A stretch of 64,000 nt of DNA from Stereum hirsutum FP-91666 SS1 (GCF_000264905.1 NW_006763135.1:1095179-1159178), one strand, 5' to 3'. Numbered from the stretch's first letter, positions 48,801 to 61,180 are shown. Notes: generated from the sequence alone by a model not told the origin. Translations and numbers: made by a program.

Positions 48801-49308
48801 TGAAGTGGGGTACGTTACAGGGCGTATCGCCATCACCGCGAGTTCGACGGTGCCTATTCTCCAGCCCTTATCCAATGCTCCAACTTCGCCCTCTACCACC
48901 ACATCAACATCTACAGTTCCTACTGTTCCCTCCACCAAACCCGAACAACCACAGGACGAGTCTTCACCTAGCCCAATGCCTCTCCGTACTCTTCCCGACC
49001 GTCCTCGCCCTATTGGCTCTCTGCCCACCCTCCGCCTCCCGCACTCAACAATGATCGGCGAACTGAAGCTTACAGCTCTGAAATCGAGACTCGCTTCCAT
49101 TGGTATCCAGTCTGAGCTCGTCGGCGAGGGTGTTTTAATTTGTGGAACCAAGGGTGGAGGTGGATTGAGTCTCGGGGAGAGCTTGGGGGAGAGTGTTGCG
49201 GTCAGGAAGGTTGGGAGAGGTAGGGTTGAGTTGGAGGGAGGTGTGAGTGATGTCTATTTCAGGGTTAGGAAGGAGATTTACGGGTTGCATGCGCTTGTTG
49301 CTGCGTGA
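45867..49308 (+). CDS. CFT2: Cleavage and polyadenylation factor subunit CPSF100/Cft2
   Basis: The start is the ATG at 45867 (MLTFKPLSGAAKSDRLVPLA), typical of CPSF100; upstream codons in the same frame are not ATG. Seen next: VHILLDCGSPDW, then the metallo-beta-lactamase-like IDLVLLSHGDLAHSGLYPYA, VTITPFNAGHTLGGTIWKI, and MYAVNMNHMRERHLDG. The motifs are degraded relative to CPSF73, in keeping with an inactive nuclease partner. A beta-CASP part follows (ELLVLLDQHW, PKLILAVPASLSHG), with a Lys/Asp-rich insert (KRGKKRKKDNDEDDD) and an acidic insert (DEDDSDDSESDSDSEDEAED). The C-terminal part carries IIVHGSPSATEALIDSCSNI and ends YGLHALVAA. It acts in pre-mRNA 3'-end cleavage in the nucleus. 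Confidence 0.92.
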
Positions 49309-49733
49309 ATGATGTGTCTTGGTCCTACTCTTGCCTTGTACCCGTGTAATCTATTTAGCTGAGCGTGCTCAGCACCGGACAGTGATAGACAGCTGTGCGC
49401 GATAGCTTATACCTGTAAGATTGTAACAGCTGTACTGCACCAACACTACGCTGACTTGCGTACCGTAGCGTGCAAGAACGCCACAAAATCGGGCAATTTG
49501 CTTCCGAGCCACGTGGGGACGGATCAGTCGGAAGCTAAAACCTTAAACTGCTGGAACAGTTCTGTTCGAGTCAACATCTTCTGTCAAGTACCATTCTGCC
49601 GCGCGAGTGTTGGAAGAGTTCGGGGCGTTGGTGCATACTTGTCAGTCACTTGATTATTCGGTTATCTGGATGAATGCATTGAAACATTTTCTGCAGCATC
49701 GTCCCTGACTTGGAGCTGGGTGAGAGCTGTGGC
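49309..49733. promoter_or_regulatory. CFT2 3' end and KOG1 copy B promoter
   Basis: 425 bp between the CFT2 stop and the copy B start. No gene supported; no TATA box recognised. Confidence 0.4.
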
Positions 49734-52700
49734 ATGCCATCGCCACCGTCACGTACCGGTTCCAAGCCGAGTCAGCAGTTACAGTCTAGAGACGCCTCGC
49801 TGTTGGTTGGTGAGTTCAAGGCCCTTCAACTTCTACCACAGTACTGACATGGAATGACCTTACAAATAGGCTTGAATGGAGACTCGGCCCTACCTGTACA
49901 AGATGGCAACCCCGACGGCCGTGATCCTGCCACAAACATGAATGGCACGTTCGACTCTGGTCGCCGAGACTCAATCCAAAACCTTGCTACTAAACTTCCC
50001 CAGGACAAGACCCACGACATTGATGATGACCACGAATCCGCTGTATCCGACACTGGTGCCCTAACGATAATGCCTTACTGGATTGCCAAACGTCATACAA
50101 GCGCTGGACACCCAACTCCGCCACCTGCTTGGATGGCAAAGGCAACCCCTTGGCGTTCATCTCCAGTCAGACTCAGAACATCCCACGTCCTACTAGTTCA
50201 ATGTTTAAAGATTGGTGCGCTGCCCCCCGACATCGTGCCCACGGATCCACGCGCCGTGCTGGAATGCTGGGTCGACCCTGCGTCTATCTTCGACTCCGAG
50301 TCGCAGAAGGCCCTCGAAATCATCAATGCTAAGTTAAGGGGACAATTCGACACTCTCAAGGCCAAGAATCAACAGCTTCAATATTGCGATCTTCCGGACC
50401 CGACTATGGCCTATCTTCGCCGTGTCTGTGTGACAGCCCGGCGCGAAGCTGGTCGCGATGCGATCGTATTCTACTACAACGGTCATGGCGTGCTTAAACC
50501 CACCATCGATGGGGAGCTATGGTGCTTCAACGAGGATCGTACTGAGTATAGTGCGGTCTCAATCTCGAAGCTGCAGTTGTGGCTAAATTCTCCTTGCGTG
50601 TATATTTGGGATTGTGCGGCGGCAGGACGGTTACTTTCTGGTTTCATTCACTCTGCACAGGAGAATGACAAAATAAACGCCACGGTACCAAACCCCCCAC
50701 GCCCGTTTGCGGACTGCCTACAGCTGGCTGCTTGTGCCGCGGACGAACAGTTGCCCTCATGCCCAGAGCTTCCTGCCGACGTCCTCACGTCGTGCCTGAC
50801 ATCTCCGATACAGATGGCACTACATTATTTCATCCTCCGCAATAATCTCGTGCTTCCTGTTGGAGTTACGATAGATTCGGTCAAGGAGCTGCCTGGCGAC
50901 GCCAGCAACCGACAAACGCCACTTGGAGAGCTCGAGTGGATATTCATCGCGATCACCGACGCTATTGCCTGGACCTCATTACCTCCTGACGTGTTTAATC
51001 GACTATATAGGGCTGACAAGATAGTCTCCTCTCTTTTCCGCAACTATCTGCTCGCGGAACGTATTCTAAAGGATTACGGATGCACGCCACATACCTATCC
51101 TCCCATCCCTTCGATGAATACACATCCTTTGTGGGATACATGGGACCTCGCCGTCGATGCATGCCTCCGTCAACTACCTGACCTTCTGAAGAACCCAGAA
51201 AGGACTCCCGACCCGTCGGCCATACCAAGAGACCCGTACAGTCGAGCGCAGTTGCGGGACGTGTTGTACCCACGTGCCGACTTGTACGAACCATACGAAT
51301 ACAAGCCCACTCGATTCTTCGCTGACACTCTTACCGCTTTTGAAGTATGGATCTCGCACGGCGGTATTGCGCCGAAGGCCCCATCTTTCCTCTCATCAAC
51401 TCACCATACCTACAGTAACACAGACACTATTCTCGACCTTGGTTCTCGAACAGGCGATCTGTCTGTTCCTCTCATACCGCGCCCACCCGAACATCTTCCA
51501 ATTGTCATGCAGGCTCTCATGACGCACCGACATCGTCTCCGCACTCTTATTCTGCTGGCGCAATTCATGGATCTCGGGTCATGGGCGGTTCATCACGTCC
51601 TTCGTGCGGGCTTCTTTGGCCCACTGATGAACCTTCTGAGACCTGTGACACCGAGGGAAGATCTACAGCCTGTACTTATATTCATCTGGGCCCGCATACT
51701 GGCCGTAGACCCAACCTGTCAAATGGATCTCTATAATGGCCAAGTAATCCGCTACTTTTCCAACGTTCTACGCATGCCAGACGACCAACTCCGGGCCATA
51801 ATTCCTAATATTTCGGAGCACAAGGCGATGTGTGCGTTCATTCTAGCCGTCATCGCTCGGGGATTTCCACAAGGCCAAAACGCATGCTTCCGTGAACAGG
51901 TATTCCACGCATGCTTTCAGTGTCTCGACGCAAACGACTATCTGCTTCGTCAGTGGTCCGCGCTCTGTATTGCGCAACTATGGGCCACTAACGACGAGAT
52001 CAAGGCATTCGGTGTGGACCACGGGACCCAGGATAAGCTCATCGCCTCGCTTTTGGACGATTCTCCGGAGGTACGGACGGCAGCGGCGTTTGCACTTGGA
52101 ACATTTTTGGGCGCGTCAGGGTCTGCGCAATCGAGCCAGTGCGATAACGTCGGTACAGGGGCGATGCTTCATCTCGAGGAGAGGGTCCATTGTAGGATGG
52201 AGGTCGCTGTCGCCACGAGTGCAACGCTCGCAATCAAGGACGATGCAAGTCCAATGGCACGGAAGGAATTGGTTGTTCTCATAAGCTGCTTGGTGAACGA
52301 GTGGAAGGGGCATTTTGTCGTTTGTGCCTGGCTATATTGGGAGGAGGATAGGCGGTGGAGGTCGGTCAGTCCAGAAAAGAAGTCCTCTACTCGGAAGACT
52401 CTTTCGAAGTTTGCGGTGCAGGAGTGGTTAGAAGGTTGTGGGGATGATGAAATTTTACGAGAGGAAAATCGGGTCCTACTCTCATACATCTTTACCATCT
52501 TTTCGACGTTATTGGAGCTCTACGTCGACCCTTATCAAGAGGTAGCGACGCTCGCGAAGACCGTCGTGGACTATATCATGGCCCTTCTTCTCGACTCGCC
52601 CTTCACCAAACTAGAGACCTCGTCGCTCAAACCACCACCGAAACCGTATGATCGCCCCGCAAGTGGGTTAGGGAGACGTAACTCAGTACAATCACCGCAG

Positions 52701-54954
52701 TCGCTTGCACGTTCCTCTTCTCCATCCCTTTTACGCTCGACAACCGGCGTGCCTACCAGCAAGGAACCATCCAACTTGACCCAAGCACTCAGAAAGATGA
52801 CGCTTCCAATAGTGACCACGGGCCGCTCTTCGCCAACACTTAGTAGCTCTTCTCGGTCTTCTCACTCGCCGCTTGGCTCCTATCCTCCGCCTCTTCGACC
52901 ACCATCACCAAACTTCAACTTTACACGATACGTTTCGCCGTATGCGAACGATCCCGTATCTTCATCTTCGTCTGATCTCGACTCGGACTCTCCCCCCTCG
53001 CCGACATCCCCACTTCTTTCCTCCTCTCCACACACGCATTCACAGCCGCAGTTGTCCCCTTCGGATGTCATTGAAGCTCTCATCGAGGAGGATATAGAGA
53101 GACTGAGAACTCGGCGACGCAAAGGGCAGCGACACCAAACCTCACAGGGAACAAGCCCTTCAGAGAGTTCCTTTTCAGAGGGTTCAAATGCGAGTAGTGT
53201 GATACTGGGTCTTGGAACGGGGACAGGACTACGAGATATGCTACCCTTGAAGAGCACGTACTTTGAATCCTGCTGTGATTATTTCAGGGAACCTCAGATG
53301 AGAGTAAGCTTATATCTGTTTTATTGTCGTGGCAGGACTAACTCTTTCTTTGGCTTCTCGTGGTGCTTTTAGCAAGCGGAGGCCGACGAACCAGGCAGTA
53401 TCGAGTATAATCATCAGTCGTGGCGTCTGCAGCGTAATGAACAGATGATTGCGCGAATTCCGGCCCAAGATGAGGTATCCAGTACGTCTATTCACGTCTC
53501 TAGCAGAGTTTCGTAGTGGTCTTACTGATGTGTGATGTCTAGCTGAGCACAAATGGGATAAAACCGTCACGAATTTCCGTGTGTCTGGCGCTCCGCTGCT
53601 TATGGCTTTTCATTCCTTTGATCCTCACATCGTAGTGGCCAACGGACCAGATGCTGTCAGGTACGATTGCTCGCGGTCTCGCTCAGTTCGGTGTGCTCAT
53701 ATCGATACCACTATCAGCGTCTGGGATTGGTCACGACGTCAACAACTGGCGTCCTTCATGAACGGCAATCCTCAAGGGACAGCCATCACCTCACTCCGCA
53801 TTATCAACCAGGAGATTGGTGGCATCATCCTTGTGGCATCAGGTACGTCTCTCGTGGGCTCAGAATATACTGCATGTTTCACTGAATGTGACTTTCGTAG
53901 CGGATGGTATACTTCGGTTGTATCGCAACTATGACCCCGCCACCAGCAATGCACCGGTGCAACTTGTCAGCGCCTTCCGTGCGCTCAGCGAGATCGTCCG
54001 GCCTGTTCCTCACGGAGTCGGGACGATCGTAGACTGGCAACAGTTGACTGGCCATTTGCATGTCAGCGGAGATTCCCGTTTGATCAGAATATGGGATGCA
54101 CACAATGAAATGCAAGTCATGGTATGTATCCTCTCGCTGCCTCATGTCCTTTTCCGATTCAGCTAGTGAGCTAATGACGATGCAAATAGGATCTGACAAC
54201 GAGTTCGGGAAGTCCTGTTACCACGATAGCTTCCGAGAATCATCATCCGTCTCTCCTAGTCACTGGCTTCGGCGATGGCTCGATCAAAGTCTTTGACAAA
54301 CGATTGAGAGAGGACAAAGCCGTTGTGCATGAATATATCCGCCACGCATCGTGGGTAGAAAACGCGCGATGGAGCCCTACGCATGACCGGCAGTTTCTTT
54401 CAGCCAGGTACGTCGTCCTTTCACCTCCCCGAACTGTTATCACAATGATGACCCAAATTTCATTAGTCTGGACGGTGCAGTACACTTATGGGATATCCGC
54501 CGTTCCGAGAAATCCGTAGGAACTTGGAACCCAGTTGCAGGTGGTCTCTCAGCATTTGATGTACATCCCAATTCTGGTGTATTCGCTGCGTGAGTGCTGG
54601 AGTCTTTGGATTACTGCATACTTGACGAACCAATTTCTCTTTCCTTTCAGGTCTTCTGTCGTCTCTCCCTCGAACAGGAGGAACATACGGACTGCTGTCC
54701 ATGCAATCTCTTCCAAAACTATACCTCTTTCCAGTGTCACTATCCCTTCAGGCATATCGCCTATCACTAATCCGAGGTCTCTGCCGACATTTGGACCTCG
54801 AGCTCATTCTCTCGCTTTTCATCCTCTGGAAATGGTTTATGGCATCGGTAGTCCTGACGGGACCGGTACGTACAACCCCGTTCCTGGACAATTCTGATCT
54901 TGCTGACGTTGAACATGTTCTTCAGTGCATATTTTAGGTTGTAGGCTCAGTTAA
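49734..54954 (+). CDS. Raptor/KOG1 paralogue, copy B (diverged)
   Basis: Exon 1 (49734-49809, MPSPPSRTGSKPSQQLQ) joins in the same phase as copy A to a giant exon 2 (49870-53303). WD40 exons follow from 53373, and the last exon codes VHILGCRLS (copy A: VRILGCKLV). No frameshift or internal stop was found over about 1,500 residues. Domains match copy A: caspase-like region, HEAT repeats (PVLIFIWARILAVDPTCQ identical), Ser/Pro linker, WD40 (LLMAFHSFDPHIVVAN identical). Signature residues differ: CLKIGALPPDIVPTDPRA against copy A CLNIGVDPPDIVKTSPCA, YNGHGVLKPT against YNGHGVPKPT, and HHVLRAGFFGPLMNLL against HLALAIGIFPYISKLL. Intact frames suggest it is still under selection. It may form an alternative TORC1 or have another role; that is inference. 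Confidence 0.9.
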
Positions 54955-55337
54955 TTGAATGTCTTCTTATCCATAATATCTCTCTTGAATCCTTCACTAC
55001 TCGCAATATCGTACATGCTCTATTTCTTTTATACACCGCTACGCACTCACCTCTTATGTTGTTTACCTATAATTGCCCTTTTGCTCTGCTACTGCTACTG
55101 CTTTGTCTTGTTGTCCACAGTCTGTGTTGTATCGGCTTACTCGAACGTACTATACTGCATCTTGTTAAGCCTCATTTTTAATACCATTATCTGTCGAAAG
55201 TACGGACTAGCCTGACCATCACAAGTGAGTATTCGATTTGGAAGCCCTTGTTGTACCAAAGCAACGACAAGTACATAGTTGAATCTACGGTTCATTCTAT
55301 AATGCTGGAGCCACAGTTACGCAATGACCTCGAATCG
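54955..55337. other. Convergent 3' region of Raptor copy B and P450
   Basis: 383 bp, T- and C-rich between about 54960 and 55200. Probably 3' untranslated sequence. No gene. Confidence 0.5.
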
Positions 55338-58265
55338 TCACACAACAGGGGTGACGGCTTCCAAAATAAGGGGCAAAGAAGGCTTTCCATCCACTGTCGG
55401 AGATGCAATGATCGACATCGAAAATATGACCTTGGAGTGTCTGGGTGAGGGAGAGAAACGGAAGGCGCTGATGAGATCACACAGTACAGCCTCTGCAAGA
55501 GACAACATATTCATCAACGATTCGCAAATGCATGAAAAGATGAAGGCAGGCCCTTCCGACGATGACTATCGAGTCAACTTACTCATTTCGAACTGAGAGA
55601 ACCTGAAACCCGGACAGGAGTTTTTTCCGGCACCGAATGTCATCCTGCAGTACCCCAAGTTTGTGAGAAACATGGCGACCGAAGTGAAGAAGGGAGCGTA
55701 CAAATTCGAATATATGCCCGGTAACCGTGCGGATAACACACTCTCTGGTAGCTCCTCCATCCATCGCTCTGGCTTCCACTTCATCGCGTCCGGCCCCCAG
55801 AGCTTTGCACTCCGGTTCATGCTCGCGATACCGATGGTCAACACCGTGTCTTTCGGAATGAATATTTCATGGATCTCAGTACCATGAACGTCAGTTATGG
55901 GGGAATCAAGCGGCAAAACGGTGTCTTCGAGGGCCCTGCAGAAGAGTAAGTGAACCATTACGACGAGTTGTGGTCTCAGCGAAGCATTCAGGAGGGTTAT
56001 ACAGACCTTCTGTCGATATGAGGTGTCGGGGTATACCTGCGCGGCATATCAAAAGAGATGCGTCAACGTTCGCATCTTGCCAGCGTAGGACACGTCCAGT
56101 GGGGTGAAGTTCTAGATGAGCACTCACAATCGTAGTGTCTCCCGACAAACAGCATCCAAGAACTGCAATGCCTGTATCTCATCATGACTCAGATATCTGC
56201 TTTCCCCGCCCTCACAAATGTGCAGTGCCTTTACTATCTCTTCTCGCAGGCGTTCCTGAGCAGCAGGGTGTTCGGCGAGCAGGCTCAAGGTGCGACAGAG
56301 TGCCGAGGAGGTTGTATCAGTGGCGGCGAACACGAACGATCTGGGGCATGAGATTAATGTCTCGAGATATTTGATGATAGCAGAACAGAAGAGAAAAACT
56401 GACGAGATCTAGTAAGGATGATAACAGTGTCAGGACAGCCAGTGACTATCGACAGGGGAAGCATGGTCTAGATGGTGTTTGCATACCTGTGCCACAACCT
56501 CCTCGTCCTCCAACCGATCCTCTCCACTTGCGCTCATATTCGCACGCACTTTCAAGATAATGATGTATAAGGAAATGAACCGTCATATATTATGAAGATA
56601 ACTCACTGAGCAGACTGATCAAATCCTTCTCCGCAACTTGCTGTAACGTGCTCTCGTCTCCCTTGGCCAGGGTTATCTTCTTTGCCTCATATATCTCCCT
56701 CGATGTTCTTTCAATCTCATCTACCATGTTCTTAGTCCTTCGAACATCTTGAAGTGGAAGCCGGTCGATTATATATTTCCAAGTTCGAGGTGTGCACATA
56801 CGTGAAGCGAGGGGTAGGAGGTACTCCGCGCCTATCCGAAGGGAAGGTAACGAGAGAGCTGATCTACGTGGATAGAATGAACAAATTCCGGAGAGGGTAA
56901 GATCAGAGTTTTTTTTTGAGACAGAGAAGGCACTCACATCCCCTCCTTGATTGCAGTACCATAAGCACTTGACGTCTCTTCGATGGCCAACGAATCGAGT
57001 GTCTGCCCAACTCCTGCCTGTCCAATCATCTCTAATGCTGTCCTCGTGAGCCAGCTGAGCATGTCGACCTAGGTAGATGACAAACACGTCGATAACTTAT
57101 AAGTATTTCCCTTGGTGTACGACCAACGTAGCAATATGAAAGGCTGCTCACTTCCACAGCGCCGTTAGTGGTCAATGAGCGTAAAGACTCCCGTAACTAT
57201 AGAGGAAAAGGACCAGAGTGTTATCACGAGATATTGTAAACACAACAAGGCGACGGTCAAGCGTACCGTATGAGACACGCCGAAGAATATGGGCAACATT
57301 CTCTTGATGTTGCCCATACTGAACACGGGGTTCAGAAACTTACGCTGTTTTCGGTGTTTATGTCCTGTATAAGATGAAATTTCGGACGATAAATGTCAGT
57401 AAGCAACCTTATAATGAAGAGAGACACAATGGACTTACCTTCCGTAACGAGGACGCTGTGGGCCCCAAAGAGAATACGCTTGATGCTATTTACAGTCATG
57501 TCTCTTAGAGAGCACGGATCGATGTCGATCTTCAGCGAAATATGACGCACAGCATAAAACCTTCTCTCTCCTCAAATAGAGCCTCATCCTGACAAGAGTA
57601 CCCCGAAATTGAACCATCGTACACGAAGTCAAGACGCCCAAATAGCATACCTTCTTGAAGATGGTATACAACGCAGAGGGGTCTGCCACGTAGATCATGT
57701 CATTGAACTAAGTGATGCAAGAACGGAGGTCAGGGTACGAAGTTTGGTTGAAATATCGCAGCAGTATGATCACTTACACCAATCGGGGTGGTAAGCCTGA
57801 AAACGCTGCAAGCTGCCATACAGGTTGCCCGGCATCGTCAGTCTATCTGTATCATGGACTGCATCTCCCACCAGTAAAATCAAGGCTTACCATCTTGTAT
57901 GCTGTCGAGAAAAGGCCATCCGCGTTGAGGGTCGTATAACAAAGGCAGGTTCCCTGAATATTCACGTACGCCGACTTTATGAGAATTCGGGGACGGAAAA
58001 TATAATTTCGATGGGATATACCGGTCCAGAATGAAACGGACTTCGGGGCGGGGATGTTCGCTATGCCCCTTTGTACTCGTCTACGCGACCAGATGAGATG
58101 CGCGACGTAGGACGCGATGATAAGTATAAGTGCAGTGAGTGCGTCTTGTAGTGGTACCATATTCGACGTTGTCGACTTGTCAGATCCGTACCCTACAGGC
58201 ACAACTGCGATTGCCAGATACTTATACAAAAGTTCAGGAGTTGATATGGGAATCATGTCGCCCAT
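55338..58265 (-). CDS. Cytochrome P450 monooxygenase
   Basis: The start at 58265 (MGDMIPISTPELLYKY; MIPIS at 58256 is the alternative) precedes a hydrophobic anchor (ALTALILIIASYVAHLIW), then basic residues and IPAPKS. Many small exons rebuild GNLPLLYDPQRGW, SVFRLTTPIG joined to FNDMIYVADPSALYTIF, GHKHRKQRKFLNPVFSMGN, the I-helix FVFAATDTTSSALCRTL, the ExxR helix CRETLRL, the PERF-like KPERWMEE, and the haem loop FGAGKNSCPGFRFSQFEM (FxxGxxxCxG). The last exon gives AVLCDLISAFRFSPSP and ends EAVTPVV. It is an ER-anchored haem monooxygenase needing a P450 reductase. It looks intact. Substrate unknown; no biosynthetic cluster partners are evident except possibly the nearby MDR enzyme. Confidence 0.88.
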
Positions 58266-60037
58266 GAAATGACTCGGGCAAGTCGCCGAATACAGCAGGG
58301 GACATGGCAAAGAAAGACCGGTCGGTTCTACTGCTGTCAACGTCTTGAATGCTTTCTTTTTGCGGTCCACCGAAGCTCAATTTACCTTGAAAACATCCAT
58401 TAACGCAAAGTTATATGCGGCCTTGAGGACTGATCCAACTTACCTTAGGCTTTCAAGACCAGTTTACGGTCGACGCAGGTCACCTTTTGGCCTCGCCCCG
58501 TCACGCTCGAACCTTCCATGTTGACTTCGCCGGACCCGGAAAGGGCGTTCTCATACAAGGCAAGCACCGAAACTTGTTATGTTAGGTCCACCGTACCAGC
58601 GTGATTGAACGAGGCTGGAAGAGGTCGAAAAGTAACTTAATCAAGCTCGTCAACCACACGCAATAGATCTTCTTCGGTGCGGTCAACATCAGGCGACTCG
58701 AGGAACGAGGTAAGTCAGGCTACTCAAAGTTATATGAAGCATCGCAGAAGGACGAGAACTCACAGATATTCATTTCCTTCAGAATCTGTGGAGGTAGCAG
58801 ATTGGTGGATTTGTGCTCTGTAAATTATTCTGGATCGGACGGGCAGAAATATAGCGGCGACCTCGTAGACATGCTCAGTTATTCTTATCCCCTCCCCAAT
58901 CCTTTCTTTTCACGTAAATCTCGACCAACCTGTGTGGCACACCCATTGCGGATGTCTGGCGTCGACGTCAGGCCGTATGATCCTTGCTTGCCGGTTGAGA
59001 TAGGGGCTACTCTGCTTTTAGGAGACTAGCGTCAACAACCGTCCTATCTATGAAGATAAGGGCCAACGAACCTCTCCGTGCAGTAATGATTTCGTCGACA
59101 TGTATATGCACAATCTCGGCGAGCTGTGAGGGTCGCCTGAGGTCAGTGTGCGGGAGAATGTAAGAAAAAAGAAATCGCCTCATCGGACTATCCCGGCTCT
59201 GGATCGAATTCCGCGTCCCCAATATTCTCGGCGCTGCAATCGCCATGCCGCCTCGTTCTCTCCTTCGCCTCTCCTCCCCGAACCTTACATGACAAAACTC
59301 TCCAAAGCAGCACAGTAACGCATGCAAGACTCCCTCTGTCAGACAATGCACAATATAGTGCAGGGTTTTCTTTTCTCTAGCACCGAGACTAACAATGGGA
59401 TCCGACCCCACCCGTCGAGGCGTCCCATAGACCTCAACGCACCCCGCACATCGAGAAAATGATCAAGAAGGGGAATGTGTGGGATCATAGTGGCGATAGC
59501 CTTATTACTCCGAACGCTGAAAGTGGGGATCGTGGACTAGTAGCGGGTCATTGGCGAGCCAGGGATGGTGGGGCACGGGGATTTGACCCACTCGTTACAC
59601 CAGGCCCGGCTACCTTGACATATACATCTGTATTGCGGATACAGTTCACGGAATCTCAGTTGAGTATGTTGAGCATTTATCTCTGGAAAAGTGTCGCAAT
59701 ATAACATACTGTGCGCAAGTGAATCTGACTTGAATGTGGAATACATCCACCCTTGCAGACCCACAAGATCCTCGTTACCGAATGTAGATGTGGGTCACTG
59801 CCAAATGCAGACTTCTCATGGTCATGCCGCCACAGGAGGTCGAAAGGCATCTTGATCTTCATTTTCAGCTGCTATGACTTGTACTGAGTATGCGCACGCT
59901 TCTGCAGTCGAACAACGAATTAAAATGGCCATAAAGAAGTGGACCTAAATATGAAGAGATATATAAGCTCATGCACCTTGACCCATAAATGTTTCTCACA
60001 ACTCCAAACCTTCATCCCAAGCATCCAGATAAACACC
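58266..60037. other. 1.8 kb without a supported gene
   Basis: Short frames only, several with non-ATG starts. It contains the promoters of the divergent P450 and MDR genes. Confidence 0.45.
59959..59967 (+). promoter_or_regulatory. TATA box of the MDR oxidoreductase gene
   Basis: ATATATAAG lies about 75 bases before the ATG at 60038, a typical position for a strong or inducible promoter. Confidence 0.5.
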
Positions 60038-61180
60038 ATGTCTGCTCCAACCACAATAACTCCCCAACTCCCCAAAACCTATTCTGCCCTCGTTGTTACC
60101 TCCACCTCCTCCCCTCTCATCGTCGAAACCCGTCCGCTTCCCACCGCCACACCAGGCAGCGCCCTCGTCCGCATCCTCTTCTCGCCCCTCATTTCCTACG
60201 CGGGCGAAGTCTACGCCGGAAAATGCGGCTATTCCTTCCCTACCCCCTTCGTCCCCGGCACTAGCGCCATAGGCCGCGTCGCCGCCGTCGGTCCCGACGC
60301 GACTCAACTCGAACCGGGAAAGCTGGTCTATGTGGATTGTTTCATTAGAGGAAGGGACGATCCTAGTGCGAGGATCTTGTTGGGGTTTAGTGAGGGCCTT
60401 GGGCGAGCGGGGGGAATGAAGAAGTTGATGAGTGGTGAGTGGAGGGACGGGACGTTGGCAGAGTATGCGAAGGTGCCATTGGAGAATTGTTTTGTGTTGG
60501 ACGAGGCGAAGTTGACGCGTGGTGTGGGAGAGGGAGGGATGGGATACGACTTGGAGAGGTTGTCGTATCTGTCGACGTTGTTGGTGCCGTATGGAGGGTT
60601 GAGGGATGTTGGATTGCAGGCGGGGGAGACGGCCATTGTGGCGCCGGCGACGGGAGCGTATGGAGGTGCGGCGGTACAGGTGGCGTTGGCGATGGGTGCG
60701 GGGAAGGTGATCGCGATGGGTCGGAACCAAGAGAAACTAAAGAAGATCAAGAGCATCAGTAGACGAGTTGAGATCGTACCGATCATGGGCGATATCGAGA
60801 AGGAGACAGAAGCACTCGAACAATACGGCCCCGTCGACGTATTCTTCGATATTTCACCACCGGAGGCGAAGCTCTCGACGCATGTGAATAGTGGGATACG
60901 TGCGCTGAGGCATGGAGGGAGGGTGAGTCTGATGGGAGGGATTGGACGGGAGGTGCCGCTGCCGTTCTTTTGGATCGTGGCGCAGGATTTGCAGTTGAAG
61001 GGGAAATTGATGTACGAGAGGAAGGATATTGGGGCGTTCATTCAGTTGCTGAACTCCGGGGTGATGAGGCTGGATGGTGTGGAGATTGTGGCGAAGTTTG
61101 GGCTGAAGGAGTGGAAGAAGGCGTTCGAGGTAGCGAAGGAGAAAGCGGATATGGGGCAGGTGGTACTGATAGCTCCTTGA
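60038..61180 (+). CDS. Medium-chain dehydrogenase/reductase, alcohol-dehydrogenase-like
   Basis: A single uninterrupted frame of 380 residues. The start MSAPTTITPQLPKTYSALVV is chosen over upstream in-frame codons because the TATA box lies just before it. The GroES-like N-terminal domain contains FVPGTSAIGRVAAVGPDATQ and PGKLVYVD. The cofactor domain contains ATGAYGGAAVQVALAMGAGK, a Rossmann glycine pattern, then VIAMGRNQEKLKKI, DVFFDISPPEA and GGRVSLMGGIG. The usual zinc-binding GHE and the structural-zinc cysteine cluster are not seen, so it is likely a zinc-independent, NADPH-dependent reductase. Being intronless is unusual beside such intron-rich neighbours. Substrate unknown. Confidence 0.88.
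   Translation: MSAPTTITPQLPKTYSALVVTSTSSPLIVETRPLPTATPGSALVRILFSPLISYAGEVYAGKCGYSFPTPFVPGTSAIGRVAAVGPDATQLEPGKLVYVDCFIRGRDDPSARILLGFSEGLGRAGGMKKLMSGEWRDGTLAEYAKVPLENCFVLDEAKLTRGVGEGGMGYDLERLSYLSTLLVPYGGLRDVGLQAGETAIVAPATGAYGGAAVQVALAMGAGKVIAMGRNQEKLKKIKSISRRVEIVPIMGDIEKETEALEQYGPVDVFFDISPPEAKLSTHVNSGIRALRHGGRVSLMGGIGREVPLPFFWIVAQDLQLKGKLMYERKDIGAFIQLLNSGVMRLDGVEIVAKFGLKEWKKAFEVAKEKADMGQVVLIAP

Noticed and set aside
40226..54954. Assembly artefact as the source of the Raptor pair
   Set aside because: The copies differ at many residues and have different first exons, so they are not a duplicated contig or two alleles joined by mistake.
59530..59620. Possible minus-strand tRNA (GGTCAAATCCCC-like arm)
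   Set aside because: Stems do not pair at the required spacing and no anticodon arm is visible.
59996..61041. Long minus-strand frames opposite the MDR gene
   Set aside because: Shadows of the intronless plus-strand enzyme; no motifs.
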